Shown here one piece after another: positions 1-8,945 of a DNA stretch of 64,000 nucleotides. The stretch comes from Gaiellasilicea sp963806955. Its GTDB lineage: Bacteria > Actinomycetota > Thermoleophilia > Gaiellales > Gaiellaceae. The stretch's first letter is position 1, and every line of letters starts with the position of its first letter. The DNA lies in the NCBI GenBank assembly GCA_963806955.1, contig CAWDZG010000002.1, positions 434,001-498,000 on the forward strand. Reading direction: 5' to 3'. Position numbers and translations under genes: made by a program. A model generated the notes under the pieces. The model did no database searches. It was not told the DNA's origin and saw nothing but the letters and a program-made list of their open reading frames with translations.

Positions 1-1
1 G

Positions 2-619
2 GCACAGACGAGCGAGGGCACGATCCGGTTCCACGACTGGATCGGCGACGGCTGGGCGGTGCTGTTCTCACATCCGAAGGACTTCACGCCCGTCTGCACG
101 ACCGAGCTCGGCTACATGGCGAAGATCAAGCCCGAGTTCGACCGCCGCGGCGTCAAGATCATCGGGCTCTCGGTCGACTCGACCGGCGACCACGAGGGCT
201 GGGCCCGTGACATCGAGGAGACGCAGGGCACCGCGCCCAACTACCCGATCATCGGCGACGCGGACTTCAACGTGTCGAAGCTCTACGGGATGCTCGGCGC
301 GGACGTCTCCGGCGATCCGACCGACCGGACGGCAGCCGACAACCAGACCGTCCGGAGCGTCTTCGTCGTCGGCCCCGACAAGAAGATCAAGCTGATCCTG
401 ATCTATCCGATGACGACGGGCCGCAACTTCGACGAGGTGCTGCGCGTGCTCGACTCGCTGCAGCTGACCGCGAAGCACAGGGTCTCGACCCCGGTGAACT
501 GGAAGCAGGGTGAGGACGTGATCATCGCGGGCTCCGTCTCCGACGCGGAGGCCAAGGAGATCTTCGGCGAGTGGGAGGCCCCGAAGCCGTACATCCGGAT
601 CGTGCCGCAGCCGAACTAG
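2..619 (+). CDS. 1-Cys peroxiredoxin (AhpC/TSA, Prx6 type), 5' partial
   Basis: Thiol peroxidase that reduces hydrogen peroxide and organic or peroxynitrite peroxides in the cytoplasm. The reading frame is open from base 2, so the true start lies before the window; the GTG at 59 is an internal valine (DGWAVLFSHPKDFTPVC). The FTPVCTTE motif carries the peroxidatic Cys with its Thr and Pro neighbours. The long C-terminal region after the thioredoxin fold (GEDVIIAGSVSDAEAKEIF, ending YIRIVPQPN) is typical of the Prx6/1-Cys subfamily, and no resolving Cys is visible. About 205 residues are present against a usual 210-220, so only a few are missing. Confidence 0.93.
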   Translation, partial: AQTSEGTIRFHDWIGDGWAVLFSHPKDFTPVCTTELGYMAKIKPEFDRRGVKIIGLSVDSTGDHEGWARDIEETQGTAPNYPIIGDADFNVSKLYGMLGADVSGDPTDRTAADNQTVRSVFVVGPDKKIKLILIYPMTTGRNFDEVLRVLDSLQLTAKHRVSTPVNWKQGEDVIIAGSVSDAEAKEIFGEWEAPKPYIRIVPQPN

Positions 620-626
620 CGAGCAG

Positions 627-699
627 TGCGCCCGGGAGGATTCGAACCTCCGACCAACGGATTAGAAGTCCGTCGCTCTGTCCACTGAGCTACGGGCGC
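627..699 (-). tRNA. tRNA-Arg (anticodon TCT)
   Basis: On the minus strand the acceptor arms GCGCCCG (693-699) and CGGGCGC (628-634) pair perfectly, the discriminator is A (627), and the T-loop GTTCGAATCC is standard. The anticodon loop CTTCTAA gives TCT, which reads AGA and AGG. CCA is not encoded. A -10-like TACGCT lies about 8 bases upstream on the minus strand (707-712). Confidence 0.95.
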
Positions 700-725
700 T
701 CGCCCAAGCGTAGCCCTGCCGCAGG

Positions 726-1263
726 CTAGGAGCGGAAGCCGAAGTCCGTGGTGACGATGACGACGTCGCGGCCGCCGTACACGCCGGGGGCGGCCGAGAC
801 CGTCACAGCCGAGAGGCCGATCTCGCGCCAGCGCGCCGTGAGGATGTTCTTGCGGTGGCCCGGGCTCTTCATCCACAGCTCGACCGCGCGCCTGGCGTCG
901 ATGCCGGCCGTCGACCAGAGCAGGTTCTCGCCGACCGACCAGCTTCTGAATCCCTTCGGGCCGTAGAAGCGCTTGACGCGGCGCCAGAACTCCGAGCCGT
1001 CACGTGACTCGTGCTTGAAGAAGCCGTGCTTGCCCATCGCCGCCGAGTGGACGTCGGCCGCGGCCGTGAGCGGCCCGACACGCGCAGCGGGACGAGACCG
1101 TGCGTCGCCTGACGGCATTCAGCTCGACGAGCACCTCGCTCTCGAGCTGGTTCGCCGCCGTCAGCGTCGACGCGGGCTTGCCGGCCGCACCGGCCGTCAG
1201 CGCCCCGGCGCTCAGGCAGAGCGCGGCGAAGAGCGCAGCGATCGTCGCGACACGGGTCCCCAC
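726..1263 (-). pseudogene. Secreted CAP-domain (SCP/PR-1-like) protein with two frameshifts
   Basis: Begins at GTG 1263 with a signal peptide (MGTRVATIAALFAALCLSAGALTAGA). The CAP core follows: LNAVRR in the first frame, HGLVPLRVS in a second, then GPLTAAADVHSAAMGKHGFF and WMKSPGHRKNILTARWREIGL in a third. The two breaks, near 1103 and 1078, are each repaired by adding one base, giving an intact 179-residue protein with the conserved His (HS, GKHGFFKH, SPGHRKN). CAP proteins are extracellular and often envelope-associated; the function here is unknown. The conserved sequence on both sides suggests sequence error or very recent decay. Downstream of the AI-2E gene on the same strand. Confidence 0.75.
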
Positions 1264-1270
1264 ACACCTT

Positions 1271-1298
1271 CGATCGGCAGCTCAGCCTCGAGCGCCGA
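1271..1298 (-). promoter_or_regulatory. Weak candidate for the pilus-type CTGCCGAT promoter
   Basis: CTGCCGATCG lies exactly 7 bases before GTG 1263, the same geometry as the pilV-like and PASTA-gene promoters. The -35 position (TCGGCGCT, 1291-1298) does not match the other sites, so this is tentative. Confidence 0.25.
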
Positions 1299-2406
1299 TC
1301 ATCCGATCGAGGGACTGTGCCGGATGGCTGTCTAGACGGGTGCGGGCGGCGGCTCTGGTCGCCGCCCCGGCCCGGTGCGCGAGCCAGTCGAGCAGGATCA
1401 CCTGCAGCGCGCCGGCCACCGGGATCGCGGCGAGCGCGCCGATCACGCCGGCGAGCTCGGCGCCGATCAGGACGGCGATCAGCACGGCGAGCGGCGAGAG
1501 CTGCACGGTGCGGCCGTAGACGACCGGCTGGATCACGTGGTTCTCGAGCTGCTGGTAGAGGATGAAGAAGACGACGACGATGATCCCGGCCTGCGTCGAG
1601 TCGAGGAACGCGACCGTCGAGACGATGATCGCGGCGATCGTGGCGCCCGCGAGCGGGATCAGGTCGAGGATCGCGACGACGAGCCCGAGGGCGAGCGCGA
1701 ACGGAAGCCCGACGAGCAGGAAGACGACGGTCGAGACGACGCCGGCGATCAGGCTGATCAGGAGGTTGCCGGTGACGTAGCCGCCGACCGTCCGGTAGAT
1801 GTCGTTGCCGATCGCCCGCCAGCGCGGCTGCTTCTCGGCGGGGAGCAGTCCGTAGAAGCGCTCGACCCACTTCGGCCCTTCGAGCAGCATGAACAGGGTG
1901 AGGAACGCGATCGTGATCGTCGCGACGACGGCGGTGATCACGCCCTTGGTGACGGCGAGCGCGGTGCCCGAGAGGCCGAGCGCCTTCGTCGCGCCGCCCT
2001 CGGAGACGGCTTCGCGCAACCGATCGGTGATCTGGTAGTCGCGCTCGAGGAAGCCGAGCCGGCCGCGACCGGCCGTCAGGTCCTCGACGTAGTCGGGCAC
2101 CGTCTGGACGAACTCGTTCACCTGCGAGACGAGCGTCGGCACGATCGTGGCCGCGAGCGCGACGATCGCGAGGATGGTGCCGACGAACGCGATCGCGACG
2201 GCAAGGCCGCGGCGCTGGACGCCGTGGCGCTGCAGCCAGTCGACGGCGGGGTTGAGCGCGAGCGCGAGGAAGACGGCGACGCCGATCCAGATCAGGATCC
2301 CGCGCGCCGCCTGGACGATCTCGAGCATCACGATCGCGGCCAGGATGATCCCGAGCACGACGAGGACCGTGCGCGGGCGGAAGTAGACGAGCCGCTGCTC
2401 GGGCAT
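1282..2406 (-). CDS. AI-2E family transporter-like membrane protein
   Basis: 374 residues with paired N-terminal helices (VLVVLGIILAAIVMLEIV and ILIWIGVAVFLALALNPAVDWL), a soluble segment around residues 85-150, then five or more helices in the C-terminal half. The family motif region ILDLIPLAGATIAAIIVS and the segment LENHVIQPVVYGRTVQLSPL identify the YhhT/TqsA/PerM superfamily. Some members export autoinducer-2 and others act as Na+/H+ antiporters, so the substrate cannot be told. ATG 2406 was preferred; a GTG sits one codon upstream. The stop lies 18 bp before the CAP gene start. Confidence 0.88.
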   Translation of the reverse strand: MPEQRLVYFRPRTVLVVLGIILAAIVMLEIVQAARGILIWIGVAVFLALALNPAVDWLQRHGVQRRGLAVAIAFVGTILAIVALAATIVPTLVSQVNEFVQTVPDYVEDLTAGRGRLGFLERDYQITDRLREAVSEGGATKALGLSGTALAVTKGVITAVVATITIAFLTLFMLLEGPKWVERFYGLLPAEKQPRWRAIGNDIYRTVGGYVTGNLLISLIAGVVSTVVFLLVGLPFALALGLVVAILDLIPLAGATIAAIIVSTVAFLDSTQAGIIVVVFFILYQQLENHVIQPVVYGRTVQLSPLAVLIAVLIGAELAGVIGALAAIPVAGALQVILLDWLAHRAGAATRAAARTRLDSHPAQSLDRMIGARG

Positions 2407-2448
2407 CACCGGCGAGAGTAGGTGCAGCGGCGGACGGCGCTGCGGGCG

Positions 2449-4026
2449 CTAGAGGCCGCGGAAGCCGTACACGGCGTAGACGACACCGGAGCCGGAGCGG
2501 CCGTTGTCGTCGGCGCCCTCGGCACCCGCGAGGACGTCGGCGCGCCCGTCGCCGTTCAGGTCGCCGCCGCCGGCCACCGACCAGCCGGTGTGGTTGTTGG
2601 CCGCGCTGCCGTCGGCCCGCAAGCCGAGCCGGCCGAGCCGGCCGAGCCGGCCGAGGTCGACGTCGGCTCCCGACCGCGAGCCGTAGACGACGTAGACGGA
2701 GCCGGAGTTGGAGCGCCGGTTGTGGTCCGTGCCGATCGCGCCGACGAGGACGTCCCTGCGGCCGTCGCCGTTCACGTCCCCGGCCGCCGACACGGCGATC
2801 CCCGCCGCGTCGCCAGCAGCCGCGCCCGCGATGCGAACGCCCTCCCAGTCCCTTGCACCCAGGTCGAGCGGACGCGTGAGCGACCGGCCGAGGACGAGGT
2901 ACGCGGCTCCGGCATCGTCGGCCGTGCCCGGCGCCCCGACGAGCACGTCGCCGCGGCCGTCACCGTCGACATCGCCGGCGCCCGCCACTGCCGTGCCCGT
3001 CGCCGCGTCCGTGGCGGCGCCGAGGAGCCAGACCGAGCGCTCGTCGCGCGCGAGGTCGACCGCCGCCGTTCCCGCGCGGCCGAAGACGAGGTACGCGGCG
3101 CCGGCGTTCGTCCGGCCGGACAGGTCCGCGCCGGGCGCGCCGACCAGGACGTCGTCGCGGCCGTCGCCGTCGACGTCTCCGGCACCGGCGACGGCGCTGC
3201 CGGTGCGGTCGGCGAAGCCGTCGGCGTCGACCCCCACGGGGCCGTCGATCCGAAAACCGCCGGCACCGAGCGCGGCGAGGTCGACGCGGCCCGCGGCCCT
3301 GCCGAAGACGACGAAGGCGCCGCCGGCGTCGGCGCGGCCGTTGCCGTCCGCGCCGTAGGCGCCGATGACGACGTCCGGCCGGCCGTCGCCGTCGACGTCG
3401 CCCGCGCCCGCGACGGCCGTGCCTGCGTAGTCGCCCGCGGCGGCCCCGTCGAGACGGATCCCGCGCGACCCGAGCCTTCGCAGGTCGACACTCGAGGTCG
3501 AGCGGCGGCCGAACACCGTGTAGGCGGCGCCCGCTGCGTTGCGCCCCCTCGCGTTCGCCCCCGGAGCGCCGACGATCACGTCGGCCAGGCCGTCCTGGTT
3601 CACGTCGCCCGCGCCCGCGACCGAGAAGCCCGCGAAGTCGCCCGCCGCAGCGCCGTCGATCCGGAAGCCGCCGCGGCCGAGTCGGGCGAGATCGATCCGG
3701 CCCTGCGCCTTCCGCCCGAAGACGACGTAGGCCGAGCCCGAGTTCGTGCGGCGGTTGTTGTCGGCGCGCCGCGCCCCGACGACGACATCGGAGCGTCCGT
3801 CACCGTTGACGTCGCCGGCGGCCGCGACGACGAAGGAGAGATCGCGGGCCCGCGCACCGTCGATCTTGACGTTCGCCTGCCGGAGGAGATCGACGCGTCC
3901 GCTCAGCTGCGGCAGCGTCGGCGGGCCTGCCGCGGCCCCGGGAACCAGCGTGGCCAGCAGGGCACCAGCGCAGAGCAACCACGACGTCCGAGCCCCCCTC
4001 AGAGCGTCCTCCCCATCCCCGGCCAC
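2449..4026 (-). CDS. Secreted FG-GAP (integrin alpha-type) seven-bladed propeller protein
   Basis: 525 residues. A signal peptide is followed by seven repeats, each with a calcium-binding loop of the form AGDVNGDGRSDVVVGA (variants GAGDVNQDGLAD, GAGDVDGDGRPD and others) and a YVVFGR strand. Seven repeats with nothing after the last predicts one complete beta-propeller, exported and probably surface-bound. Blades are joined by a DL-x-x-LG-x-x-G-[FI]-R-[IL]-DG linker; in the last blade this linker is expanded to LGRLGRLGRLG by a 9-bp tandem duplication (about 2622-2655). Ligand unknown; adhesion or matrix binding is typical of the fold. Confidence 0.85.
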   Translation of the reverse strand: MAGDGEDALRGARTSWLLCAGALLATLVPGAAAGPPTLPQLSGRVDLLRQANVKIDGARARDLSFVVAAAGDVNGDGRSDVVVGARRADNNRRTNSGSAYVVFGRKAQGRIDLARLGRGGFRIDGAAAGDFAGFSVAGAGDVNQDGLADVIVGAPGANARGRNAAGAAYTVFGRRSTSSVDLRRLGSRGIRLDGAAAGDYAGTAVAGAGDVDGDGRPDVVIGAYGADGNGRADAGGAFVVFGRAAGRVDLAALGAGGFRIDGPVGVDADGFADRTGSAVAGAGDVDGDGRDDVLVGAPGADLSGRTNAGAAYLVFGRAGTAAVDLARDERSVWLLGAATDAATGTAVAGAGDVDGDGRGDVLVGAPGTADDAGAAYLVLGRSLTRPLDLGARDWEGVRIAGAAAGDAAGIAVSAAGDVNGDGRRDVLVGAIGTDHNRRSNSGSVYVVYGSRSGADVDLGRLGRLGRLGLRADGSAANNHTGWSVAGGGDLNGDGRADVLAGAEGADDNGRSGSGVVYAVYGFRGL

Positions 4027-4041
4027 GCTACCTCAGGGCAC

Positions 4042-4131
4042 TCACCCGGCCGAGCGACCCTGCTCCCGCAATCTCGGGTCGATCGCGGCCAGCGCCAGGT
4101 CGACGAGGAGGTTCGCCGAGATCACGAAGAG
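4042..4131 (-). pseudogene. Remnant: C-terminus of a DppB/OppB-type ABC permease
   Basis: Reading the minus strand immediately after the tRNA-Gly 3' end gives LFVISANLLVDLALAAIDPR then LREQGRSAG and a stop (TGA at 4042-4044). The NLLVDL....DPR pattern is the conserved last helix of peptide/nickel ABC permeases. No start or other part of the gene is present, and the fragment abuts the tRNA exactly, which suggests that an old recombination at the tRNA 3' end brought in a permease tail. Confidence 0.6.
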
Positions 4132-4202
4132 AGCCGGTGGCGGGAATCGAACCCGCGTAACTAGCTTGGAAGGCTAGGGCTCTACCATTGAGCTACACCG
4201 GC
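4132..4202 (-). tRNA. tRNA-Gly (anticodon TCC)
   Basis: Acceptor GCCGGTG (4196-4202) pairs with CACCGGC (4133-4139); discriminator U (4132). The anticodon loop CTTCCAA gives TCC. A TACGCT -10-like hexamer lies at 4214-4219 (minus strand). The same palindromic CGTAGCGTA stretch reads TAGCGT on the plus strand in front of the divergent ctaG gene. Confidence 0.95.
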
Positions 4203-4224
4203 GGAGGTGACGTAGCGTAGCCGC

Positions 4225-4935
4225 GTGGATCCCTACGCGTGGTCGTGGAACCCGGAGGCGCTCGTGCTCGTCCCGGCGCTGACAGTCGCCTATCTGTGGG
4301 CGCTTCGGCGCTACCCGGCACCGCGCTGGCGCGTCGCCTGCGGGCTCGCCTCGGCGGCCATGCTGCTCGCGGTCACGATCACCCCGATCGAGACGATCGC
4401 GCTCAACTACCTCCTCTCGGTGCACCTGATCCAGAACGTCGTCCTCGCCGAGTGGGCGCCGCTGCTCGCGGTGCTCGCGCTTCCGCCGGCGCTGGCCGCG
4501 AAAGCCCCACACGTGCCGCCGCTCCCCGCGCTCGCGCTCTGGGTGGTCAACTACGGCGTCTGGCACCTGCCCTGGATCTACGACGCGGCGCTCCGCAACC
4601 CGCACACGCTGCTCCACCTCGAGCACGCGCTCTACTTCGCGACCGGCATCCTCCTCTGGTGGCCGGTCATCCACGGCTCGCTCACCGCCGGCGCGAAGGC
4701 GACTTATCTCTTCGCCGCGTTCCTGCTCGCGAGCCCGATCGGCCTCTTGCTCGCGCTCGTGCCGGAGCCGCTCTACGACTTCTACGCCGACGGCCCCGGC
4801 CTCTGGGGGCTCTCCCCGATCCTCGACCAGGAGATCGCCGGCGTCTCCATGGCCGCGGCGGAGGCCGTCGTCTTCTTCGCGGTCTTCGCGTTCTTCGTCA
4901 AGCGCTTCTTCGCCGAGCAGGACGCAGCGGCCTAG
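4225..4935 (+). CDS. ctaG: Cytochrome c oxidase assembly protein, CtaG (caa3 type)
   Basis: Multi-pass membrane protein of 236 residues, about seven helices. Family features are the HLIQNVVLAEWAPLLAVL segment, YGVWHLPWIYDAAL and HLEHALYFATGILLWWPVI, with conserved histidines that fit a role in copper delivery to the CuB or CuA site of haem-copper oxidase. GTG 4225 was chosen because an AT-richer -10-like TAGCGT ends only about 8 bp upstream, so the mRNA may be leaderless. It stands alone beside tRNA-Gly; no oxidase subunits are in the window. Confidence 0.88.
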   Translation: MDPYAWSWNPEALVLVPALTVAYLWALRRYPAPRWRVACGLASAAMLLAVTITPIETIALNYLLSVHLIQNVVLAEWAPLLAVLALPPALAAKAPHVPPLPALALWVVNYGVWHLPWIYDAALRNPHTLLHLEHALYFATGILLWWPVIHGSLTAGAKATYLFAAFLLASPIGLLLALVPEPLYDFYADGPGLWGLSPILDQEIAGVSMAAAEAVVFFAVFAFFVKRFFAEQDAAA

Positions 4936-4951
4936 GCACGAATGTCACGAG

Positions 4952-5131
4952 ATGGATGCGCTACGGAAGTGGATCCGCTCCCTCTTCGGCTCGCGGGACG
5001 AGTCCGACCGGCGTGCCGGCACCGACCGGCGTGCCGGCGAGCGCCGCTCCAGCCTGCGCGTACCGCCGCTCGACGAGGAGCTCCGCTCCGGCAGCGACCG
5101 CCGCTCGGGCCGCGACCGCCGCGAGGGCTAG
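4952..5131 (+). CDS. Small arginine-rich protein with DRR repeats
   Basis: 59 residues, starting MDALRKWIRSLFGSRDES, then DRRAGTDRRAGERRS and, near the end, GSDRRSGRDRREG. The [GS]-x-DRR unit occurs four times in two pairs. The N-terminus could form an amphipathic helix that associates with the membrane. No SD sequence is obvious. It lies 17 bp after ctaG on the same strand and 5 bp before the antisense tRNA-Pro. Not recognised; the repeats look selected, but the size leaves doubt that it is expressed. Confidence 0.4.
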   Translation: MDALRKWIRSLFGSRDESDRRAGTDRRAGERRSSLRVPPLDEELRSGSDRRSGRDRREG

Positions 5132-5135
5132 CCAG

Positions 5136-5209
5136 TCGGGGCGGCCGGATTCGAACCGGCGACTTCTCGCTCCCAAAGCGAGCGCGCTACCAGGCTGCGC
5201 CACGCCCCG
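5136..5209 (-). tRNA. tRNA-Pro (anticodon TGG)
   Basis: Acceptor CGGGGCG (5203-5209) pairs with CGCCCCG (5137-5143); discriminator A. The anticodon stem CTCGC/GCGAG encloses TTTGGGA, giving TGG. A -10-like TACGAT lies about 13 bp upstream at 5222-5227, next to the end of the FKBP gene. Confidence 0.95.
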
Positions 5210-5228
5210 CGACGTCGTCTGATCGTAC

Positions 5229-5603
5229 TCAGTCGACGGCGAGCAGGTCGACCACGAACACGAGCGGCTCGTGCGGCTTGATCGCGCCACCCGCTCCCCG
5301 CGCGCCGTAGGCCATCGCCGACGGAATCGTCAGCTTGCGCCGGCCGCCGACCTTCATCCCCGCGACGCCCTGGTCCCAGCCTGGGATCACCTGACCCTTG
5401 CCGAGCTTGAACTCGAAGGGACGGCCACGGTTCCAGGAGGCGTCGAACTCCTCGCCGGTCGAGAAGGCGACGCCGACGTAGTGGACGGACACCTTCTTCC
5501 CCGCGGTCGCCTCGTCGCCGTCGCCGACCACGAGGTCGTCGATGCCGAGGTCGAAGGGGATGTCCCCGTCGGGCTTGTCGAGCTGTGGCCGTTCGAGCGC
5601 CAT
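5229..5603 (-). CDS. FKBP-type peptidyl-prolyl cis-trans isomerase
   Basis: 124 residues, a single FKBP domain. Active-site positions are visible: VSVHYVG, FDASWNRGRPFEFKLG, GKGQVIPGWDQGVAGM, MAYGARGAGG and LVFVVDLLAVD. There is no signal peptide, so it should act in the cytoplasm as a folding catalyst. It lies on the same strand as pilC but downstream of it, with 52 bp between them, and could share the pilus transcript. Confidence 0.93.
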   Translation of the reverse strand: MALERPQLDKPDGDIPFDLGIDDLVVGDGDEATAGKKVSVHYVGVAFSTGEEFDASWNRGRPFEFKLGKGQVIPGWDQGVAGMKVGGRRKLTIPSAMAYGARGAGGAIKPHEPLVFVVDLLAVD

Positions 5604-5655
5604 CGCGGCAACGTACCTGCCGCGACGGCGCAGCGTCGCGGGTCGGTCGGTCGGT

Positions 5656-6866
<1,211 letters not shown>

Positions 6867-6867
<1 letters not shown>

Positions 6868-7406
6868 CAGATCCCGCTCGACTGGTCGAACGACGAGGAG
6901 ACGCGGGCGCGCACCTTCAGGTCGGAGCTACGGCGGACGACGATCGTGACGAGCTTCACCGCGCGGCCGTTCGGCGGTGTCTGCGACACGACGTAGGTGT
7001 CGATCCGGTACGGGCGCTGGTCGGGGCCTGTCACGGTCTGGCGCGGGTTGCACTGCGGCGTCATCGTCCCGCAGGTCTTCAGCTGCTGCGTCTGCTGGTT
7101 CGCCCCGCCGCAGGCGCCGGCCGGGTTGATCTTGTTCGCGGAGTCGCACTGGTAGTTGGTGTCCGCGTTCGCGGTCCCGACAGCCGTGGAGTCGAGCGCG
7201 ATCTCGGTGTACTTGAGCGCCCGGTAGAGCTCCATCTGCTTGTCGCCCAGCACCGCAGCCGTCGATACCTCGCCGGCGTTTCGCAGCGCGATCGCGCCCG
7301 AGTTGAACGCGGCCACGATCGCGAGGATGCCGATGTTCAGCATCGTCATCGAGACCATGAGCTCGATCAGGCCGAAGCCCTCCTGGGAGCGGAGCCGCGC
7401 GATCAC
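6867..7406 (-). CDS. PilV-like minor prepilin
   Basis: 179 residues from GTG 7406. The class III signal peptide has a short leader (VIARLRSQEG) cleaved before FGLIELMVSM, with Phe at +1 and Glu at +5, followed by the hydrophobic helix LNIGILAIVAAFNSG. The C-terminal domain has three Cys (CDS, CGG, CGT) plus CNP and is rich in Gln and Asn. The start is fixed by a promoter-like element ending 7 bases upstream, implying a leaderless mRNA. PilC follows with a one-base overlap. Likely a minor pilin that primes or caps the pilus. Confidence 0.82.
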
Positions 7407-7413
7407 AGCGATC

Positions 7414-7441
7414 TCATCGGCAGCAAACGGCCGCAGCTCAA
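7414..7441 (-). promoter_or_regulatory. Sigma-28/WhiG-like promoter of the pilV-like gene and pilC
   Basis: TTGAGCTG (7434-7441), 12 bases, then GCCGATGA (7414-7421) preceded by CT. GTG 7406 begins 7 bases after the -10, where transcription would be expected to begin. Spacing and -10 match the sites at pilB, pilT1, pilT2, the PASTA gene and the 13525 gene. Confidence 0.55.
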
Positions 7442-7446
7442 GCGCA

Positions 7447-8253
7447 TTACTTCTTTTTCGGGATCGGGAAGCCCTTGATCGAGCGGAGCTCGAGCTCGTA
7501 GCGGCTGCCGTCGGCCGTGTTCTGGAGGGTGACCTTCTTCCCGAAGGCCAGCTTGAGCGTGGCGCCGCCGTCGGCGTACGAGCCGCCGGCGATGCCGACC
7601 TGAACCGACTTGCCGTCCTTGGCGATCGACACGAGCACGAACGTCGGCTCTGCGGCCGGGAAGTTCGCCTCGGGCTCGACGTCCTCGGCGGCGCCGTTGA
7701 CGGCGATCGACGTCGCGGTCGCAGTCGGGACGCTCGGCTCGGAGGGCGTTGTGCCGCCGGTCGTGAAGCCGGTGTCGGACGGAGGAGTCTCCGTCGAACC
7801 GCCGCCCGAGCTCGCACCCGTGCTCGGGGCGGCCGGGTCGGGAGTCACCGGCAAGCCGGTCGCCGGAGCCGCGGGCGGTGTCGCCGTCGCAGCTGGAGCG
7901 ATCGCCTGCTGGGCGAACGGATCCTTGCTCGCGAAGCGCTCGAAGGTTGCCAGCTGGCCCTGCTCGGCGGCGGGAGCAGGATCGGAGTCCGCCACCGACG
8001 TGAGCTCGACCACGTCGCCGGGGGCGGCGGCCGCGGTGCCGCCGGTCGGGACGCCCGGCGCCGGCGTCGTTCCCGGGACAGGGGTCGGCGTGGCGATGGC
8101 CGGCGCCGCCTGCGGCGCGCCAGGCCCCTTGATCATCTTCAGCGTCTTCGGCCCCTGGACGGCCATGACCAGGATCAGCAGGACGAAGCCGCCGATCGCG
8201 ATCTTCTTCTGCTTCGCGGCCTTCGCCGCGAGCGGGTCGACTCTCTTCGCCAT
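7447..8253 (-). CDS. Membrane-anchored pilus assembly protein in the PilP position
   Basis: 268 residues. A cytoplasmic N-terminus (MAKRVDPLAAKAAKQKK), one helix (IAIGGFVLLILVMAVQG), a long Pro/Ala/Thr/Gly linker, and a C-terminal beta-rich domain of about 75 residues (FVLVSIAKDGKSVQVGIAGG ... ELRSIKGFPIPKKK). It follows pilM, pilN and pilO with a one-base overlap, the place PilP holds in Gram-negative pilM-N-O-P-Q operons. No PilP lipobox and no PilQ secretin are present, so it is a positional analogue at best. The C-terminal domain may contact PilO or the pilus in the wall. Confidence 0.6.
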   Translation of the reverse strand: MAKRVDPLAAKAAKQKKIAIGGFVLLILVMAVQGPKTLKMIKGPGAPQAAPAIATPTPVPGTTPAPGVPTGGTAAAAPGDVVELTSVADSDPAPAAEQGQLATFERFASKDPFAQQAIAPAATATPPAAPATGLPVTPDPAAPSTGASSGGGSTETPPSDTGFTTGGTTPSEPSVPTATATSIAVNGAAEDVEPEANFPAAEPTFVLVSIAKDGKSVQVGIAGGSYADGGATLKLAFGKKVTLQNTADGSRYELELRSIKGFPIPKKK

Positions 8254-8945
8254 CAGCCCGTCGCCCCCGAAGCGGTTGCCTCGCTACCGGGAGGCGGCGG
8301 CACCTCGGCCCCCTCGGTCGTCGCCGGAGGCGGCGTCGCCGTCCCGTCGGCGGGCGGTGGAACCTCGCCGCCGGGGACGTCGGTGCCGTAGACGAAGGCC
8401 TGCAGCTTGATCGCGGCGGCGAGCGTCGGAAAGCCAGTGGGAGCCTCGGAGAAGTCGACGCTCTCGACGGCGAAGAGCCGGCCGCCCGCGTGGAGCTCGC
8501 CACGCCGCACCGACACGAGCGTGCGGAGCCGGAACAGGAAGTCCGAGAGTGCGTAGAAGGTGCCGTCGAAGGTCACGTCGACCGGGACGACCGAGTACGT
8601 GCCCACGACCGCTCCCGGCTGCGGCGTGATCGACTTGAACCTGATCCCTGTCTCGTCGGCGATCCGCGCCAGCTCGAGCAGGATCCCGGGCATGTCGGAG
8701 CCGCTCGGCATCGCCTTGGCCAGCCGGAAGATGTCGGCGACCGCGATCGGCTGTGCGTCGTCCTGGGCCTGCAACGCGGCGCGGGCGGCCGACAGCTCGA
8801 CGCTCGTCGCCGCGATCTCCTGGTCGAGCCGCGCCAGGTCGCTCTTCTTCGGGCTGACGAACAGGAAGTACCCGCCCAGAGCGTAGAAGAGCACGCAGAC
8901 GCCGGCGATCACGCCGATCGAGCGGTTGCCCAGCTTCCGCTTCAC
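8253..8945 (-). CDS. pilO: Type IV pilus alignment protein PilO
   Basis: 230 residues: a bitopic helix (IGVIAGVCVLFYALGGYFLF), a coiled-coil stretch (LARLDQEIAATSVELSAARAALQ) and a ferredoxin-like domain (DIFRLAKAMPSGSDMPGIL through the PVDVTFDGTFYALSDFLFRL strand-helix) typical of PilO. The C-terminal tail of about 45 residues is Pro/Ala/Thr-rich and probably disordered. The GTG start overlaps the pilN stop by four bases (GTGA). PilO pairs with PilN in the membrane to connect the cytoplasmic PilM ring to extracytoplasmic parts. Confidence 0.85.
   Translation of the reverse strand: MKRKLGNRSIGVIAGVCVLFYALGGYFLFVSPKKSDLARLDQEIAATSVELSAARAALQAQDDAQPIAVADIFRLAKAMPSGSDMPGILLELARIADETGIRFKSITPQPGAVVGTYSVVPVDVTFDGTFYALSDFLFRLRTLVSVRRGELHAGGRLFAVESVDFSEAPTGFPTLAAAIKLQAFVYGTDVPGGEVPPPADGTATPPPATTEGAEVPPPPGSEATASGATG

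Noticed and set aside
1375..2421. Long open frames opposite real genes (for example 1375-2421, 2422-4164, 5542-6996, 14847-16670, plus strand)
   Set aside because: They are Arg/Asp/Glu-rich or Arg/Pro/Ser-rich shadows caused by high GC at third positions, with no family motifs, and lie opposite well-supported genes.
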